From positions 1 through 28,244 of the forward strand of contig CAYHPW010000034.1 of NCBI GenBank assembly GCA_964358645.1: a stretch of 28,244 bases of DNA, read 5' to 3'. How positions within the stretch are numbered: position 1 is the stretch's first letter; every line of letters starts with the position of its first letter. Positions 16,405-24,970 of this stretch are shown in pieces. This DNA comes from JBBTDV01 sp038042605. Its GTDB lineage: Bacteria > Bdellovibrionota > UBA1018. Below the pieces are notes generated by a model. The model did not search any database. It worked only from the letters and a program-made list of their open reading frames with translations, and was not told the DNA's origin. The position numbers and the translations under genes are program-made.

Positions 16405-16423
16405 AAAAACTTAGCAATCGCTA
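16405..16423 (-). terminator. Weak terminator after the GAF-SARP gene
   Basis: On the minus strand TAGC-GATT-GCTA forms a 4-bp stem, followed after two bases by TTTTT, starting 5 bases after the regulator's stop codon. The placement is right but the stem is short, so this is a tentative call. Confidence 0.3.
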
Positions 16424-16427
16424 GTGC

Positions 16428-18209
16428 TCAACCATGGCCCGTGTTGCTGACATAATCAATTGAACCGAGTTCCTCGCGCATTATTCTGAGACACTGCTGC
16501 CTCTGCGCACTGGCCTCATGCGTGCGGCCTGATCGTGTAAGAGCTACAGCCAATTCATCATGCAGATCCTCGCGCAGTGGATCCTGCTTTAGCGCGCGCC
16601 TTAGGCATCTGATGCTGTTTGCATTATCACCGAGGCCGGCGTACAACTTAGAAAGCCTGACTAGTGCGTCTATGTAGTCTTTTTCAAATTCAAAACGGTC
16701 GTTATTACACCATTCTGCATAGGGCTCGTCTTCAAAAAGACTGCCGGTGTAAATCCGAACGGCCTCCTCGAGACGATCTATTATTTTCCTGGCATCACCA
16801 TCACTGCGGCCCGTGCGCGCCGCGTGCTCCATTAGTTCACGAAAACGTGAAACATCGATGGACACTCCCGGTGCCTTAGGATCAAACATATAATTTTCGC
16901 CGTTGTTAAGCACATAACGCCACAAGCGCTTCTTGGGATCGGCTTCAATTACATTACGGAGCGAATGTACTACGCCGTGCAAACGATTAAGTCTTATATC
17001 CTCAGGTTCCTCGTCATCCCACAGCCAGTCAATCAGGCGATCACGATGAATGGGCCTTCCGGCATTCAAAACCAGTATTTTAAGGAGTGTGATTGATTGA
17101 CGTCTGTTGAATTCCTGTGGAGCAACTACACGCCCATCAATGCGGAGCTCGAAGCCGCCGAAACATTTTATCTCGACACTCCTGCTGGTAATTTGTCGGC
17201 CTACTGCCATTGTGCCACCGGTGCTGAAAAGTCCAGCAGGAAGTTTTGCGGACACTTCCTGAGCAGCTATCCGTAAAGGAACAAAAGATCTCATCATGTA
17301 TGAATGGTATGAATGGGAATCTGGATCGCGCTTCCTATAGCCAAGCAGCGCCATACCGCCGATGGACACGCCGTCGCCGATCGGAACATGGCATACGGCT
17401 TCGCCATCAGGTTTTTCAATCAAAGTAATAGATGGTTTGCTTTGATGTATAGTGTTATCCGAAATGGCTGCGTTACAAGTGACCAGGCCTTTTTCGGCAT
17501 GAGATAAAATATTTTTTGTTCTTGGATCCCACAAGACAAGGCTGCCAAAGTCAGCGCTACCAGTTTTAATAAGAAACTCCAGTATAAATCCTGCGGCCTG
17601 ATTAGCCTGATTGGGGGCTCCCCATTTTTCGAGGTTTTTTAAGCTAAGCAATGAATTCTCACGAACGGCCCAGTACGCGGAGGCGATAACTTTGCTCAAC
17701 GGCTGGACCAACATTGAGATCGCCATCGAGAGATTATCGGTATCGATGTCACTTCGCTTCCAGGCTAGGTCAAAACAACCAAGAGGCTTGCCGTCAAACC
17801 CTGGTATCGGAGCGCTGACAAATGAGTGAATACCTTTATCCGTAACAGCTTTTCTAAGAAATCTCCTGTTTTGCCCGAGATTTCTTGTGACGACCAGCCG
17901 CCGCCTGGCATAAGCGGTGCCAGGAAAACCGCTATCTGACTTAAAACTGGTCTTGGTGAGGAGTTCATCTTTATCCGGCCCCACGCATGCGCACATCAGG
18001 ACTTCATCGGTTTTGTGTTCTGAAAGAAAAACCTCGGCATCGTCGGCACCGAATGCCGAGCACAAGAACTCAAGAAGCTCTTCTAGACCTTCATGAAAAT
18101 TTGCGGGGTTCACCGGAACGGACGCAAGGTTGGCAATTATATCCATGACCTGCACACGTTTTCCGTCATGTATCTCCAACTTTTTTTTGGAAAGCTCCGC
18201 GAAATTCAA
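16428..18209 (-). CDS. GAF-GAF-SARP family transcriptional regulator
   Basis: This 593-residue regulator has a GAF sensor domain at about 30-180 and a second GAF-like domain at about 200-320. An OmpR-type winged helix of the SARP kind follows (VEIKCFGGFELRIDGRVV ... SLLKILVLNAG-like helix ... RDRLIDWLW, about 345-445). A helical bacterial transcriptional activation domain ends the protein (BTAD, about 450-585, with FRELMEHA, EAVRIYTGSLFED and LRRALKQDPLREDLHDELA). The GAF domains probably sense a small molecule. It starts at TTG 18209, chosen because GAGAGGGGA precedes it by 5 bases. It diverges from the pyrimidine catabolic operon across about 206 bases, so control of that operon is likely but inferred. 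There is no NTPase domain, unlike large SARPs. Confidence 0.88.
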   Translation of the reverse strand: MNFAELSKKKLEIHDGKRVQVMDIIANLASVPVNPANFHEGLEELLEFLCSAFGADDAEVFLSEHKTDEVLMCACVGPDKDELLTKTSFKSDSGFPGTAYARRRLVVTRNLGQNRRFLRKAVTDKGIHSFVSAPIPGFDGKPLGCFDLAWKRSDIDTDNLSMAISMLVQPLSKVIASAYWAVRENSLLSLKNLEKWGAPNQANQAAGFILEFLIKTGSADFGSLVLWDPRTKNILSHAEKGLVTCNAAISDNTIHQSKPSITLIEKPDGEAVCHVPIGDGVSIGGMALLGYRKRDPDSHSYHSYMMRSFVPLRIAAQEVSAKLPAGLFSTGGTMAVGRQITSRSVEIKCFGGFELRIDGRVVAPQEFNRRQSITLLKILVLNAGRPIHRDRLIDWLWDDEEPEDIRLNRLHGVVHSLRNVIEADPKKRLWRYVLNNGENYMFDPKAPGVSIDVSRFRELMEHAARTGRSDGDARKIIDRLEEAVRIYTGSLFEDEPYAEWCNNDRFEFEKDYIDALVRLSKLYAGLGDNANSIRCLRRALKQDPLREDLHDELAVALTRSGRTHEASAQRQQCLRIMREELGSIDYVSNTGHG

Positions 18210-18415
18210 ATTAATCCCCTCTCAACAGCCGTTAAATATCACACGACTTTGACGAGGGGAATTGAAAGATCGCCTTGTAGCGGCAACGGTTAAATAAGCT
18301 GAACCAGACAAGTTTAAAATACTGACACGGATAATTTCAAGCTTTGCTTCCTGGTGGGGTTGCGATAGGAAAACTCTTTTTAGGTCATTACGTTAAGTAA
18401 AGGCAAGGGGGAATC
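18210..18415. promoter_or_regulatory. Divergent control region of regulator and pyrimidine operon
   Basis: No gene fits in these 206 bases. GTTAAATA occurs in the same orientation at 18231-18238 and 18289-18296, and GTTAAGTA at 18392-18399, close to the first gene of the operon. SARP proteins bind short direct repeats, so these are candidate sites, although the 58- and 103-base spacings are not the tight spacing usual for the family. GATAAT (18330-18335) is a possible -10 toward the operon without a good -35. AAGGGGG (18405-18411) is the ribosome binding site of the aldehyde dehydrogenase gene. Confidence 0.4.
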
Positions 18416-19906
18416 ATGGTTGGAAAAGAGCAGACATACTTGAATTTTATAGGTGGCGAGTGGCGGGAGGGTGGCACCGGCAAATGGGAGTTAAACAGGA
18501 ATCCCGCAAAACCAACACAGATAATCGGGAAAGCAACCTGCTCCACCCATGAGGATGTTTCTTTGGCTGTGCTTGCTGCACAAAAAGCGCAACGCGAATG
18601 GGCTGCTCGTTCGCGCCCGGCAAGAGGGGCATTCTTAGAAAAAGTCTCCAAACTGGTCCGCGAAAAACTTGATACTTTCGCAATGACCATGACAATCGAA
18701 GAGGGCAAGAATCTAAATGAAAGCAAGGGAGAGGTTTTAAAGAGCATTAATGTACTTGAGTTCATGGCATCAGAAAGCCGCCGCCCCATTGGCGAAGTAA
18801 TCCCTTCAGAAATGCCCAATACGATGATCTATACCACGCGCGCGCCGCTTGGTGTTGTCGGCCTAATCACGCCATGGAATTTCCCACTATGTATTCCTGG
18901 ATGGAAAATAAGCGCAGCTCTGATCGAGGGGAACACAATAATCTTCAAGCCGGCCAGCCTTACGCCTGCATGCGCATTGCTGCTGGTACAGGCCTTCCAT
19001 GAAGCTGGCCTGCCACCAGGAGTATTAAACATGGTTTATGGATCTGGTTCCACGGTTGGAAATGCCATCGTTGATAATCCTGCGATTAAGGCGATTTCAT
19101 TCACGGGATCGAACGAAGTAGGCGCCGAACTATATGCCCAAGCCGCAAAGAGGCTGGCGCACACACAGCTAGAGATGGGAGGCAAAAACCCAATCATCAT
19201 ACTTGCAGATGCCGACCTTGATCAGGCGGCTGAAGCGACGGTTACTGGCGCGTTCGGATCAACCGGCCAAAGGTGCACGGCCACTTCAAGGGTCATCATC
19301 GACAAAAAAGTCCACGGTGAATTCATGAAAAAGCTTTTGGAAAAAAGCCGCAACATAAAAGTAGGTGATGGGCTTGAAAACCCATCGGCTATGGGGCCGA
19401 TAGTTGATGAAAAGCAGATGATCTCCGTCTTAAAAGCCATCGATACAGCGAAAAAAGAAGGGGCGAAACTTCTTTGCGGTGGCGGGCGCGTCGGGTCTGA
19501 TTCTCCGGACAGTGGCTACTTCATCGCACCCACGATTTTTGATGACGTAAAACCTTCCATGAAGATCGCGCAGGAAGAAGCATTCGGCCCGGTCTTGAGC
19601 ATTATTCAGGTAAGCGATTTTGATGAAGCAATAGAGGTTGCAAACTCGGTGAAATATGGGCTTTCTTCATCGGTATACACACGCGACATCCAGCGGATCA
19701 TGAATTACGCCGACCGTATTGAAACAGGCATACTGCACATCAATTCGCCAACCGTTGGCGGTGAAGCGAATGCCCCGTTCGGAGGAATGAAAGCTACCGG
19801 TCTTGGTGGGCGCGAGATGGGCAGTACTGGACCTGAGTTCTTCCGGGAAATAAAGACAGTATACGTTGATTACAACGCCACAGTCCGCAAAGGTAATCTT
19901 TACTAA
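18416..19906 (+). CDS. NAD(P)-dependent aldehyde dehydrogenase, likely a semialdehyde dehydrogenase
   Basis: The 496-residue protein is a full-length member of the aldehyde dehydrogenase superfamily. It has the NAD-site VGLITPWNFPL, ISFTGSNEVG, general base Glu253 in LEMGGKNP, catalytic Cys287 in GSTGQRCTATSR and EEAFGPVLSI. The Cys loop resembles non-acylating semialdehyde dehydrogenases (succinate or 2-oxoglutarate semialdehyde) rather than the CoA-dependent MmsA type. As first gene of the pyrimidine operon it probably oxidises malonate semialdehyde (and methylmalonate semialdehyde from thymine) formed by the aminotransferase two genes on. The substrate is inferred from context. The next gene follows after 35 bases. 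Confidence 0.88.
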   Translation: MVGKEQTYLNFIGGEWREGGTGKWELNRNPAKPTQIIGKATCSTHEDVSLAVLAAQKAQREWAARSRPARGAFLEKVSKLVREKLDTFAMTMTIEEGKNLNESKGEVLKSINVLEFMASESRRPIGEVIPSEMPNTMIYTTRAPLGVVGLITPWNFPLCIPGWKISAALIEGNTIIFKPASLTPACALLLVQAFHEAGLPPGVLNMVYGSGSTVGNAIVDNPAIKAISFTGSNEVGAELYAQAAKRLAHTQLEMGGKNPIIILADADLDQAAEATVTGAFGSTGQRCTATSRVIIDKKVHGEFMKKLLEKSRNIKVGDGLENPSAMGPIVDEKQMISVLKAIDTAKKEGAKLLCGGGRVGSDSPDSGYFIAPTIFDDVKPSMKIAQEEAFGPVLSIIQVSDFDEAIEVANSVKYGLSSSVYTRDIQRIMNYADRIETGILHINSPTVGGEANAPFGGMKATGLGGREMGSTGPEFFREIKTVYVDYNATVRKGNLY

Positions 19907-19941
19907 AAGGAACGAAAAAATTTGAGAAAGGGAAAAAAACA

Positions 19942-20805
19942 ATGTCACGTAAAATTAAAGCAGGCTTGATACAGCTTGAATGCCGGATTGATACAAATGA
20001 ATCTTGTGAAACAATACGAAAGGGTATGCTCGAAGCGCACCTGCCCTACATAGAGCAGGCGGCAAAGGCCGGGACACAGATTCTTTGTTTCCAGGAAGTG
20101 TTTACGGGGCCGTATTTCTGTCCTTCCCAAGACATCAAATGGTACGGGCTGGCTGAGGAAATCCCAAGTGGCCCTACCACGCGTGAAATGCAGGCGCTTG
20201 CCAAAAAACACCGCATGGTCATTATCGTTCCTATTTATGAACGCGAGATGAGCGGCGTTTATTACAACACTGCGGCGGTTATTGATGCGGATGGAACTTA
20301 TCTCGGGAAGTACAGGAAAAACCACATTCCTCAGGTAGCTGGTTTTTGGGAAAAGTTCTTTTTCAAGCCAGGCAACCTTGGCTATCCGGTTTTCAACACC
20401 GCATATGCCAAGGTCGGCGTTTACATATGCTATGACCGCCACTTCCCTGAAGGGGCGCGCGCACTGGGCCTGAACGGAGCAGAAATCGTGTTTAATCCAT
20501 CAGCAACAGTGGCTGGCCTTTCACAATACCTTTGGGAATTGGAGCAGCCAGCGCATGCGGCGGCAAACGGTTACTACATTGCAGCCATTAACCGCGTAGG
20601 TAAAGAGGCGCCTTGGAATATAGGCGAATTCTATGGTTCGAGCTACTTTGCAAACCCACGCGGAAAGATTATTGCCCAGGCATCGCCAAATGAAAGCCAG
20701 TTACTGACCGCTGAACTTGATCTGGACATGATAGATGAAGTGAGAAACCTATGGCAGTTCTATCGTGACCGCAGACCTGAAACGTACGGGGATCTCCTTA
20801 AATGA
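19942..20805 (+). CDS. Beta-ureidopropionase (N-carbamoyl-beta-alanine amidohydrolase)
   Basis: This nitrilase-superfamily enzyme hydrolyses N-carbamoyl-beta-alanine to beta-alanine, CO2 and ammonia, the third step of reductive uracil breakdown. The Glu-Lys-Cys triad is visible as Glu52 (FQEVFTGPYF), Lys126 (YRKNHIP) and Cys163 (VYICYDRHFPEGARAL). The 287-residue length and the FPEGARALGLNGAEIVFNPSAT segment fit carbamoyl-amino-acid amidases such as beta-ureidopropionase and N-carbamoylputrescine amidase. The dihydropyrimidinase and PreTA neighbours favour the former. The Shine-Dalgarno is AGAAAGGG. The stop overlaps the aminotransferase start by ATGA. Confidence 0.9.
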   Translation: MSRKIKAGLIQLECRIDTNESCETIRKGMLEAHLPYIEQAAKAGTQILCFQEVFTGPYFCPSQDIKWYGLAEEIPSGPTTREMQALAKKHRMVIIVPIYEREMSGVYYNTAAVIDADGTYLGKYRKNHIPQVAGFWEKFFFKPGNLGYPVFNTAYAKVGVYICYDRHFPEGARALGLNGAEIVFNPSATVAGLSQYLWELEQPAHAAANGYYIAAINRVGKEAPWNIGEFYGSSYFANPRGKIIAQASPNESQLLTAELDLDMIDEVRNLWQFYRDRRPETYGDLLK

Positions 20806-22127
20806 ATAGCGGCGACATATCGACGGAGGAGATACTTAGGATCAGGCAGGCAAACATGCTTCCATCCGTGACCCACTATTACAGAAAACCTATTCACATC
20901 AAAAAAGCATCGATGCAGTGGGTTTGGGATATAGATGGTAACCGCTACTTAGATGCGTTCGGCGGCATCGTAACCATAAGCGCTGGGCATAACCACCCAA
21001 GGATTAAAAAACGCCTGCAAGCCTGGCTTGATGAGGATGGGCCTCAGCACACGACGGTATTTTACCTCTCGTCACCAATAGCCGAACTCGCGGCGAGATT
21101 AACTGCTCTCACACCGGATGGCTTGAAACGCGCATTTTTTACAAACAGTGGAAGCGAGGCAAACGAACTCGCCATCCTTCTGGCGAGGCAATATACCAAA
21201 CGTCACGAGATAGTCGCTCTTAAACACTGCTACCACGGCGGCACCGCGGGGACACTTTCTCTTGTCGGACAGTATACGTGGAAATGGGGCGGGCCAAGCC
21301 TTCCCGGGGTTGTCCACGCGGCACAACCAAATTGCTATCGCTGTCCATGGGGAGCCCAAGCAGGATCATGCGCGATCGAGTGCGCCAATGATGTTGAAGA
21401 GACGATAAAGACTTCAACAACCGGCGCGATCGCAGCAATGATAGTGGAACCAATACAAGGAGTGGGCGGGTTTATCGTGCCTCCTAGGGAATACTTTCAG
21501 AAAATCCACGCCACGGTTAAAAAATATGGCGGTATTTATATTTCAGACGAAGTGCAGGCGGGAGTTGGACGCACGGGGACGCACTGGTTCGGCGTGCTTT
21601 ACAACGGCATAATCCCAGACATGATGACAATGGCTAAGGGACTTGGCAATGGCGCATCGATAGGGGCGCTGGTGACCAGGGACGAGATATCCGAATCCAT
21701 GCGCGGCAAAATACACTTCAACACATTTGCTGGTAACCCGTGGGCCACGATGCAAGCCTCTGAGACCTTGGCGATCGTTGAAGAAGAAAAAATGATGCAA
21801 AAAGCCGGCAGGCTTGGCGACATCATAATGTCCGGTCTTAAGGAAATCCAAAACGGATTAAAAATCCTGGGCGACGTCAGGGGCCGGGGTCTACTCATAG
21901 GCATCGAGCTCGTGAAAGACAGGAAAACCAAAGCCTATGGCACGGAAGAAACTCTCGAGCTTCTCGAACAGACGCGTGAGAGAGGGCTCCTGCTCGGCAA
22001 GGGCGGGCTTTATGGCAATGTGGTAAGGATTACACCTCCGATGTGTATAACTGAAGAAGATGCGCGAGACATCGTGCGCATTATCGCGGAGTCTTTAAAA
22101 GCTGTGGAAAAAAAGCTGGGGTACTAA
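20802..22127 (+). CDS. Class III aminotransferase, AGXT2-like, probable beta-alanine transaminase
   Basis: This PLP enzyme has 441 residues with the class III layout: TNSGSEANELA (cofactor phosphate), HCYHGGTAGT, EPIQGVGG, ISDEVQAGVGRTG (PLP ring Asp) and the Schiff-base Lys279 in MAKGLGNG. It contains the four-Cys segment NCYRCPWGAQAGSCAIECA seen in AGXT2-type alanine-glyoxylate/beta-alanine aminotransferases. In this operon it most likely moves the amino group of beta-alanine (or beta-aminoisobutyrate) to pyruvate or glyoxylate, giving malonate semialdehyde. The reaction is reversible, so it could also make beta-alanine. Start overlaps the preceding stop (ATGA); the next gene begins 3 bases after its stop. 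Confidence 0.88.
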   Translation: MNSGDISTEEILRIRQANMLPSVTHYYRKPIHIKKASMQWVWDIDGNRYLDAFGGIVTISAGHNHPRIKKRLQAWLDEDGPQHTTVFYLSSPIAELAARLTALTPDGLKRAFFTNSGSEANELAILLARQYTKRHEIVALKHCYHGGTAGTLSLVGQYTWKWGGPSLPGVVHAAQPNCYRCPWGAQAGSCAIECANDVEETIKTSTTGAIAAMIVEPIQGVGGFIVPPREYFQKIHATVKKYGGIYISDEVQAGVGRTGTHWFGVLYNGIIPDMMTMAKGLGNGASIGALVTRDEISESMRGKIHFNTFAGNPWATMQASETLAIVEEEKMMQKAGRLGDIIMSGLKEIQNGLKILGDVRGRGLLIGIELVKDRKTKAYGTEETLELLEQTRERGLLLGKGGLYGNVVRITPPMCITEEDARDIVRIIAESLKAVEKKLGY

Positions 22128-22130
22128 CAT

Positions 22131-23519
22131 ATGGCTAAATACATACGTGGCGGCAAAATAATAACCGCCTCCGACACATTTATTGGCGAAGTGCTTGTAA
22201 ATGGCTCACAGATAGCGGCAGTGGGCAGTGACCTGCGCGGCATAGTGCCAGCCGGTGCCGAGGAAATCGACGCGACCGGGCTCTATGTCATGCCAGGCGG
22301 GATAGATGTGCATACGCACCTTGATCTGCCGTTCATGGGGACATCAAGCTCTGATGATTTTGAAACAGGCACGATTGCGGCGGCATGTGGTGGCACGACT
22401 TCAATCATTGATTTTGCGATCCAGGAAAAAGGACGCACCGTTACCGAAGCACTCAATAAATGGCACGAAAAGGCCGCAGGAAAAGCCGTTACCGACTACG
22501 GCTTCCACGTGGCGATAACAGATTTCAATGACAAGATCGCGTCTGAGCTGCCTGGTGTCGTCCGACAAGGGGTGACTTCATTTAAGTGTTTCATGGCCTA
22601 CAAGGGAAGCTTGATGATCGATGACGGGCAACTTTTTAAATTGCTTTCGGAGGCCAGGAAATTAGGCGCGCTTATTTCACTTCATTGCGAGAACGGCGAA
22701 ATAATCGACGTACTGACAAAGAAATTCCTTGGTGAAGGTAAAACCTCGCCTCTTTACCATGAGCTCGCTCATCCGGCCATCGGCGAAGGCGAAGCAACCC
22801 ATCGTTCAATAGCGCTTTCGAGAATGGCAGGACACCCAGTCTATGTTGTACACATGAGCTGTGAGGAATCGTTGAAACACGTAAGGGAGAGCACGTTAAA
22901 GAACAATCATAAAGTATTCGCTGAAACCTGCCCGCAATATCTTGTCCTGGATAGAAGTGTATATGAAAAACCAGGATTTGAAGGCGCCAAATGGGTCATG
23001 TCACCGCCAATCCGCACCAGGCAGGATCAGGAAGCGCTATGGAGCGGGATTAGGAACGGATTCATACAGGTTGTGGCCACCGACCACTGCCCGTTTAACT
23101 TCTCAGGGCAAAAAGACATGGGGAAAGATTGTTTTGCAAAAATACCAAACGGCGCTCCAGGCATAGAGGACAGGCTTAATATACTTCACACTTATGGTGT
23201 GCTGGAAGGCAAGATTTCCCTTAACCAGTTTGTTGAAGTCACGGCGACAAATCCCGCGCGCATTTTTGGCATGTACCCGAAGAAAGGCACGATCGCTCCC
23301 GGCTCTGACGCTGATATCGTCTTGTTTGATCCAACCAAGGAAAGCATGATATCTTCAAAAAACTCCCATCATCGATGTGATTATTCCGCGTTCGAGGGAT
23401 TCAGGCTGAAAGGGAAACCAGCAGGTGTTTTGATACGCGGCGCCTGGGCCTTAAAGGATGGCGATGTGAAGATTAAACGTGGTTTTGGCCAGTTTCTGAA
23501 ACGCGATGCCATTAAGTAG
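22131..23519 (+). CDS. hydA: Dihydropyrimidinase (D-hydantoinase family)
   Basis: It opens the ring of dihydrouracil or dihydrothymine to N-carbamoyl-beta-amino acids. The 462-residue amidohydrolase has all metal ligands of the binuclear zinc site: His61 and His63 in GGIDVHTHLD, the Lys that is carbamylated (Lys158 in CFMAYKG), His185 in LHCENG, His in VVHMSCE (near 243) and Asp in ATDHCPF (near 320). The segment FKCFMAYKGSLM is typical of dihydropyrimidinase rather than dihydroorotase or allantoinase. It sits between the aminotransferase and preT in one operon. The 50-base gap after it is the largest within the operon. Confidence 0.94.
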   Translation: MAKYIRGGKIITASDTFIGEVLVNGSQIAAVGSDLRGIVPAGAEEIDATGLYVMPGGIDVHTHLDLPFMGTSSSDDFETGTIAAACGGTTSIIDFAIQEKGRTVTEALNKWHEKAAGKAVTDYGFHVAITDFNDKIASELPGVVRQGVTSFKCFMAYKGSLMIDDGQLFKLLSEARKLGALISLHCENGEIIDVLTKKFLGEGKTSPLYHELAHPAIGEGEATHRSIALSRMAGHPVYVVHMSCEESLKHVRESTLKNNHKVFAETCPQYLVLDRSVYEKPGFEGAKWVMSPPIRTRQDQEALWSGIRNGFIQVVATDHCPFNFSGQKDMGKDCFAKIPNGAPGIEDRLNILHTYGVLEGKISLNQFVEVTATNPARIFGMYPKKGTIAPGSDADIVLFDPTKESMISSKNSHHRCDYSAFEGFRLKGKPAGVLIRGAWALKDGDVKIKRGFGQFLKRDAIK

Positions 23520-23569
23520 TACACAGAAGTGATTTACATAAGTGATTTAATGACGTGAGGTTAACTGCA

Positions 23570-24970
23570 ATGCCAACTAAAGAAACATTGGCTGACCTGC
23601 TTAGCCAGAAGAGGCCAGAAGACAGGCTTGAAAACAAATTTTCAGATTTTAAAAAACCTCTTAACCATACCGAGGCTGAAATCGAAGCGCATCGTTGCAT
23701 CAACTGCTACGACGCCCCATGCACGCATGCCTGCCCCACATCGATTGACATACCTAAATTCATCAGGAGAATAGCCTCAGGTGATGTTACAGGAGCTGCA
23801 GGAACTATCTTGGAATCAAACATCCTGGGACTATCCTGCGCGCACGCCTGCCCGACAGAGGTTCTTTGCGAGGGAGTCTGCGTTTTAAAAACATTAAGCA
23901 AGACACCGATAATGATAGGCCGCCTGCAGCGTTACGCTGTTGAACAAGCATATGAAAAGGGCACGCGGTTTTTCCATGCGGGGAAGCCGACCGGCAAGCA
24001 CGTGGCACTTGTAGGCTCGGGCCCGGCATCACTATCCTGCGCGCATGAGCTTAAGCGGCTTGGCCACGATGTAACCATTTTTGAAAAATCCAGCTTGCCT
24101 GGCGGGCTTAATACCCAGGGAATCGCGCCATATAAAATGAAAGCGGATGTAAGCTTACGTGAAATCGAACACACAGCCTCTATCGGCCTCACATTTGAAT
24201 ATGAAAAAGAACTCGGCAAAAATCTTTCACTTCAGGAACTCGTCGACAAATATGACGCCGTTTTTCTCGGAATGGGACTTGGCGCTGATAACTCGCCAAA
24301 GATAGCGGGTTTAGATTCTCCACAGATTCAGGCGCGTACTCACGGTGTAGTTGATTTTATTTCTAAGCTAAAAACAAAAACACAAAAAGATATGGAATGG
24401 CTGCAAAACTGCCATACCGTAATCGTTGTTGGCGGCGGGAACACTGCTCTTGATGCATGCCGCGAGCTCAAGGCCCTTGGTGTACCACGTGTGATTTTAA
24501 GCTACAGAAGAAGCATGGATGAAATGCCAGGTTACACACATGAACTGCTCCATGCGCGACAGGAGGGTGTTGAATGTTTTTTTAACACTCTGCCGGTAAG
24601 GATAGCCATGGCAGACCAGGCGCTCAAGGTAACCCTAGGTAAAACAGCTACAGCAGCAAATGGCCAAGTAACGTTCTTACCAGTCTCGCAAGCCGAAGAA
24701 CCGGAAACACTTCACGCTGATATTGTTTTGCTGGCCACCGGACAGTCGACACATGAAAAAATTCTTGCTGGTTTCCCAGGTTTAAAATTTGAGAAGAACC
24801 GCCTGGTCGTGAACCATGAAACCGGCCAAACCGGCCACCTGAAAATCTTTGCAGGTGGTGATCTAACCAACGGAGGCATGGAAGTGGTCAACGCCGTGGC
24901 CGAAGGCAAAAAAACCGCAATCGGAATTCACAAGGCAATCGAAGGGGAGCTTTCCAATGGCGCCAAATAA
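23570..24970 (+). CDS. preT: Dihydropyrimidine dehydrogenase, FAD/NAD(P) subunit PreT
   Basis: PreT takes electrons between NAD(P)H and PreA for reduction of uracil to dihydrouracil. The 466-residue protein has an N-terminal iron-sulphur domain with CINCYDAPCTHACP and CAHACPTEVLCEGVC, plus the conserved Gln of GRLQRYAVE that in mammalian enzyme ligates a cluster. Then come the FAD site GSGPASLSCAHELKRLG and the NAD(P) site VVGGGNTALDACRELKALG. A C-terminal GGDLTNGGMEVVNAVAEGK closes the FAD domain. The same domain occurs in glutamate synthase small subunit, but preA next to it decides the call. ATG 23570 has GAGG at 9 bases; a GTG at 23555 would overlap this site. Overlaps preA by 14 bases. 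Confidence 0.93.
   Translation: MPTKETLADLLSQKRPEDRLENKFSDFKKPLNHTEAEIEAHRCINCYDAPCTHACPTSIDIPKFIRRIASGDVTGAAGTILESNILGLSCAHACPTEVLCEGVCVLKTLSKTPIMIGRLQRYAVEQAYEKGTRFFHAGKPTGKHVALVGSGPASLSCAHELKRLGHDVTIFEKSSLPGGLNTQGIAPYKMKADVSLREIEHTASIGLTFEYEKELGKNLSLQELVDKYDAVFLGMGLGADNSPKIAGLDSPQIQARTHGVVDFISKLKTKTQKDMEWLQNCHTVIVVGGGNTALDACRELKALGVPRVILSYRRSMDEMPGYTHELLHARQEGVECFFNTLPVRIAMADQALKVTLGKTATAANGQVTFLPVSQAEEPETLHADIVLLATGQSTHEKILAGFPGLKFEKNRLVVNHETGQTGHLKIFAGGDLTNGGMEVVNAVAEGKKTAIGIHKAIEGELSNGAK

Noticed and set aside
18349..18364. Sigma-54 type promoter (TGGTGGGGTTGC)
   Set aside because: The GG to GC distance is 7 bases instead of the required 10, and the regulator has no AAA+ domain.
19945..20442. 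165-residue minus-strand reading frame
   Set aside because: It is a shadow of the beta-ureidopropionase gene, which has a complete catalytic triad in the other strand.
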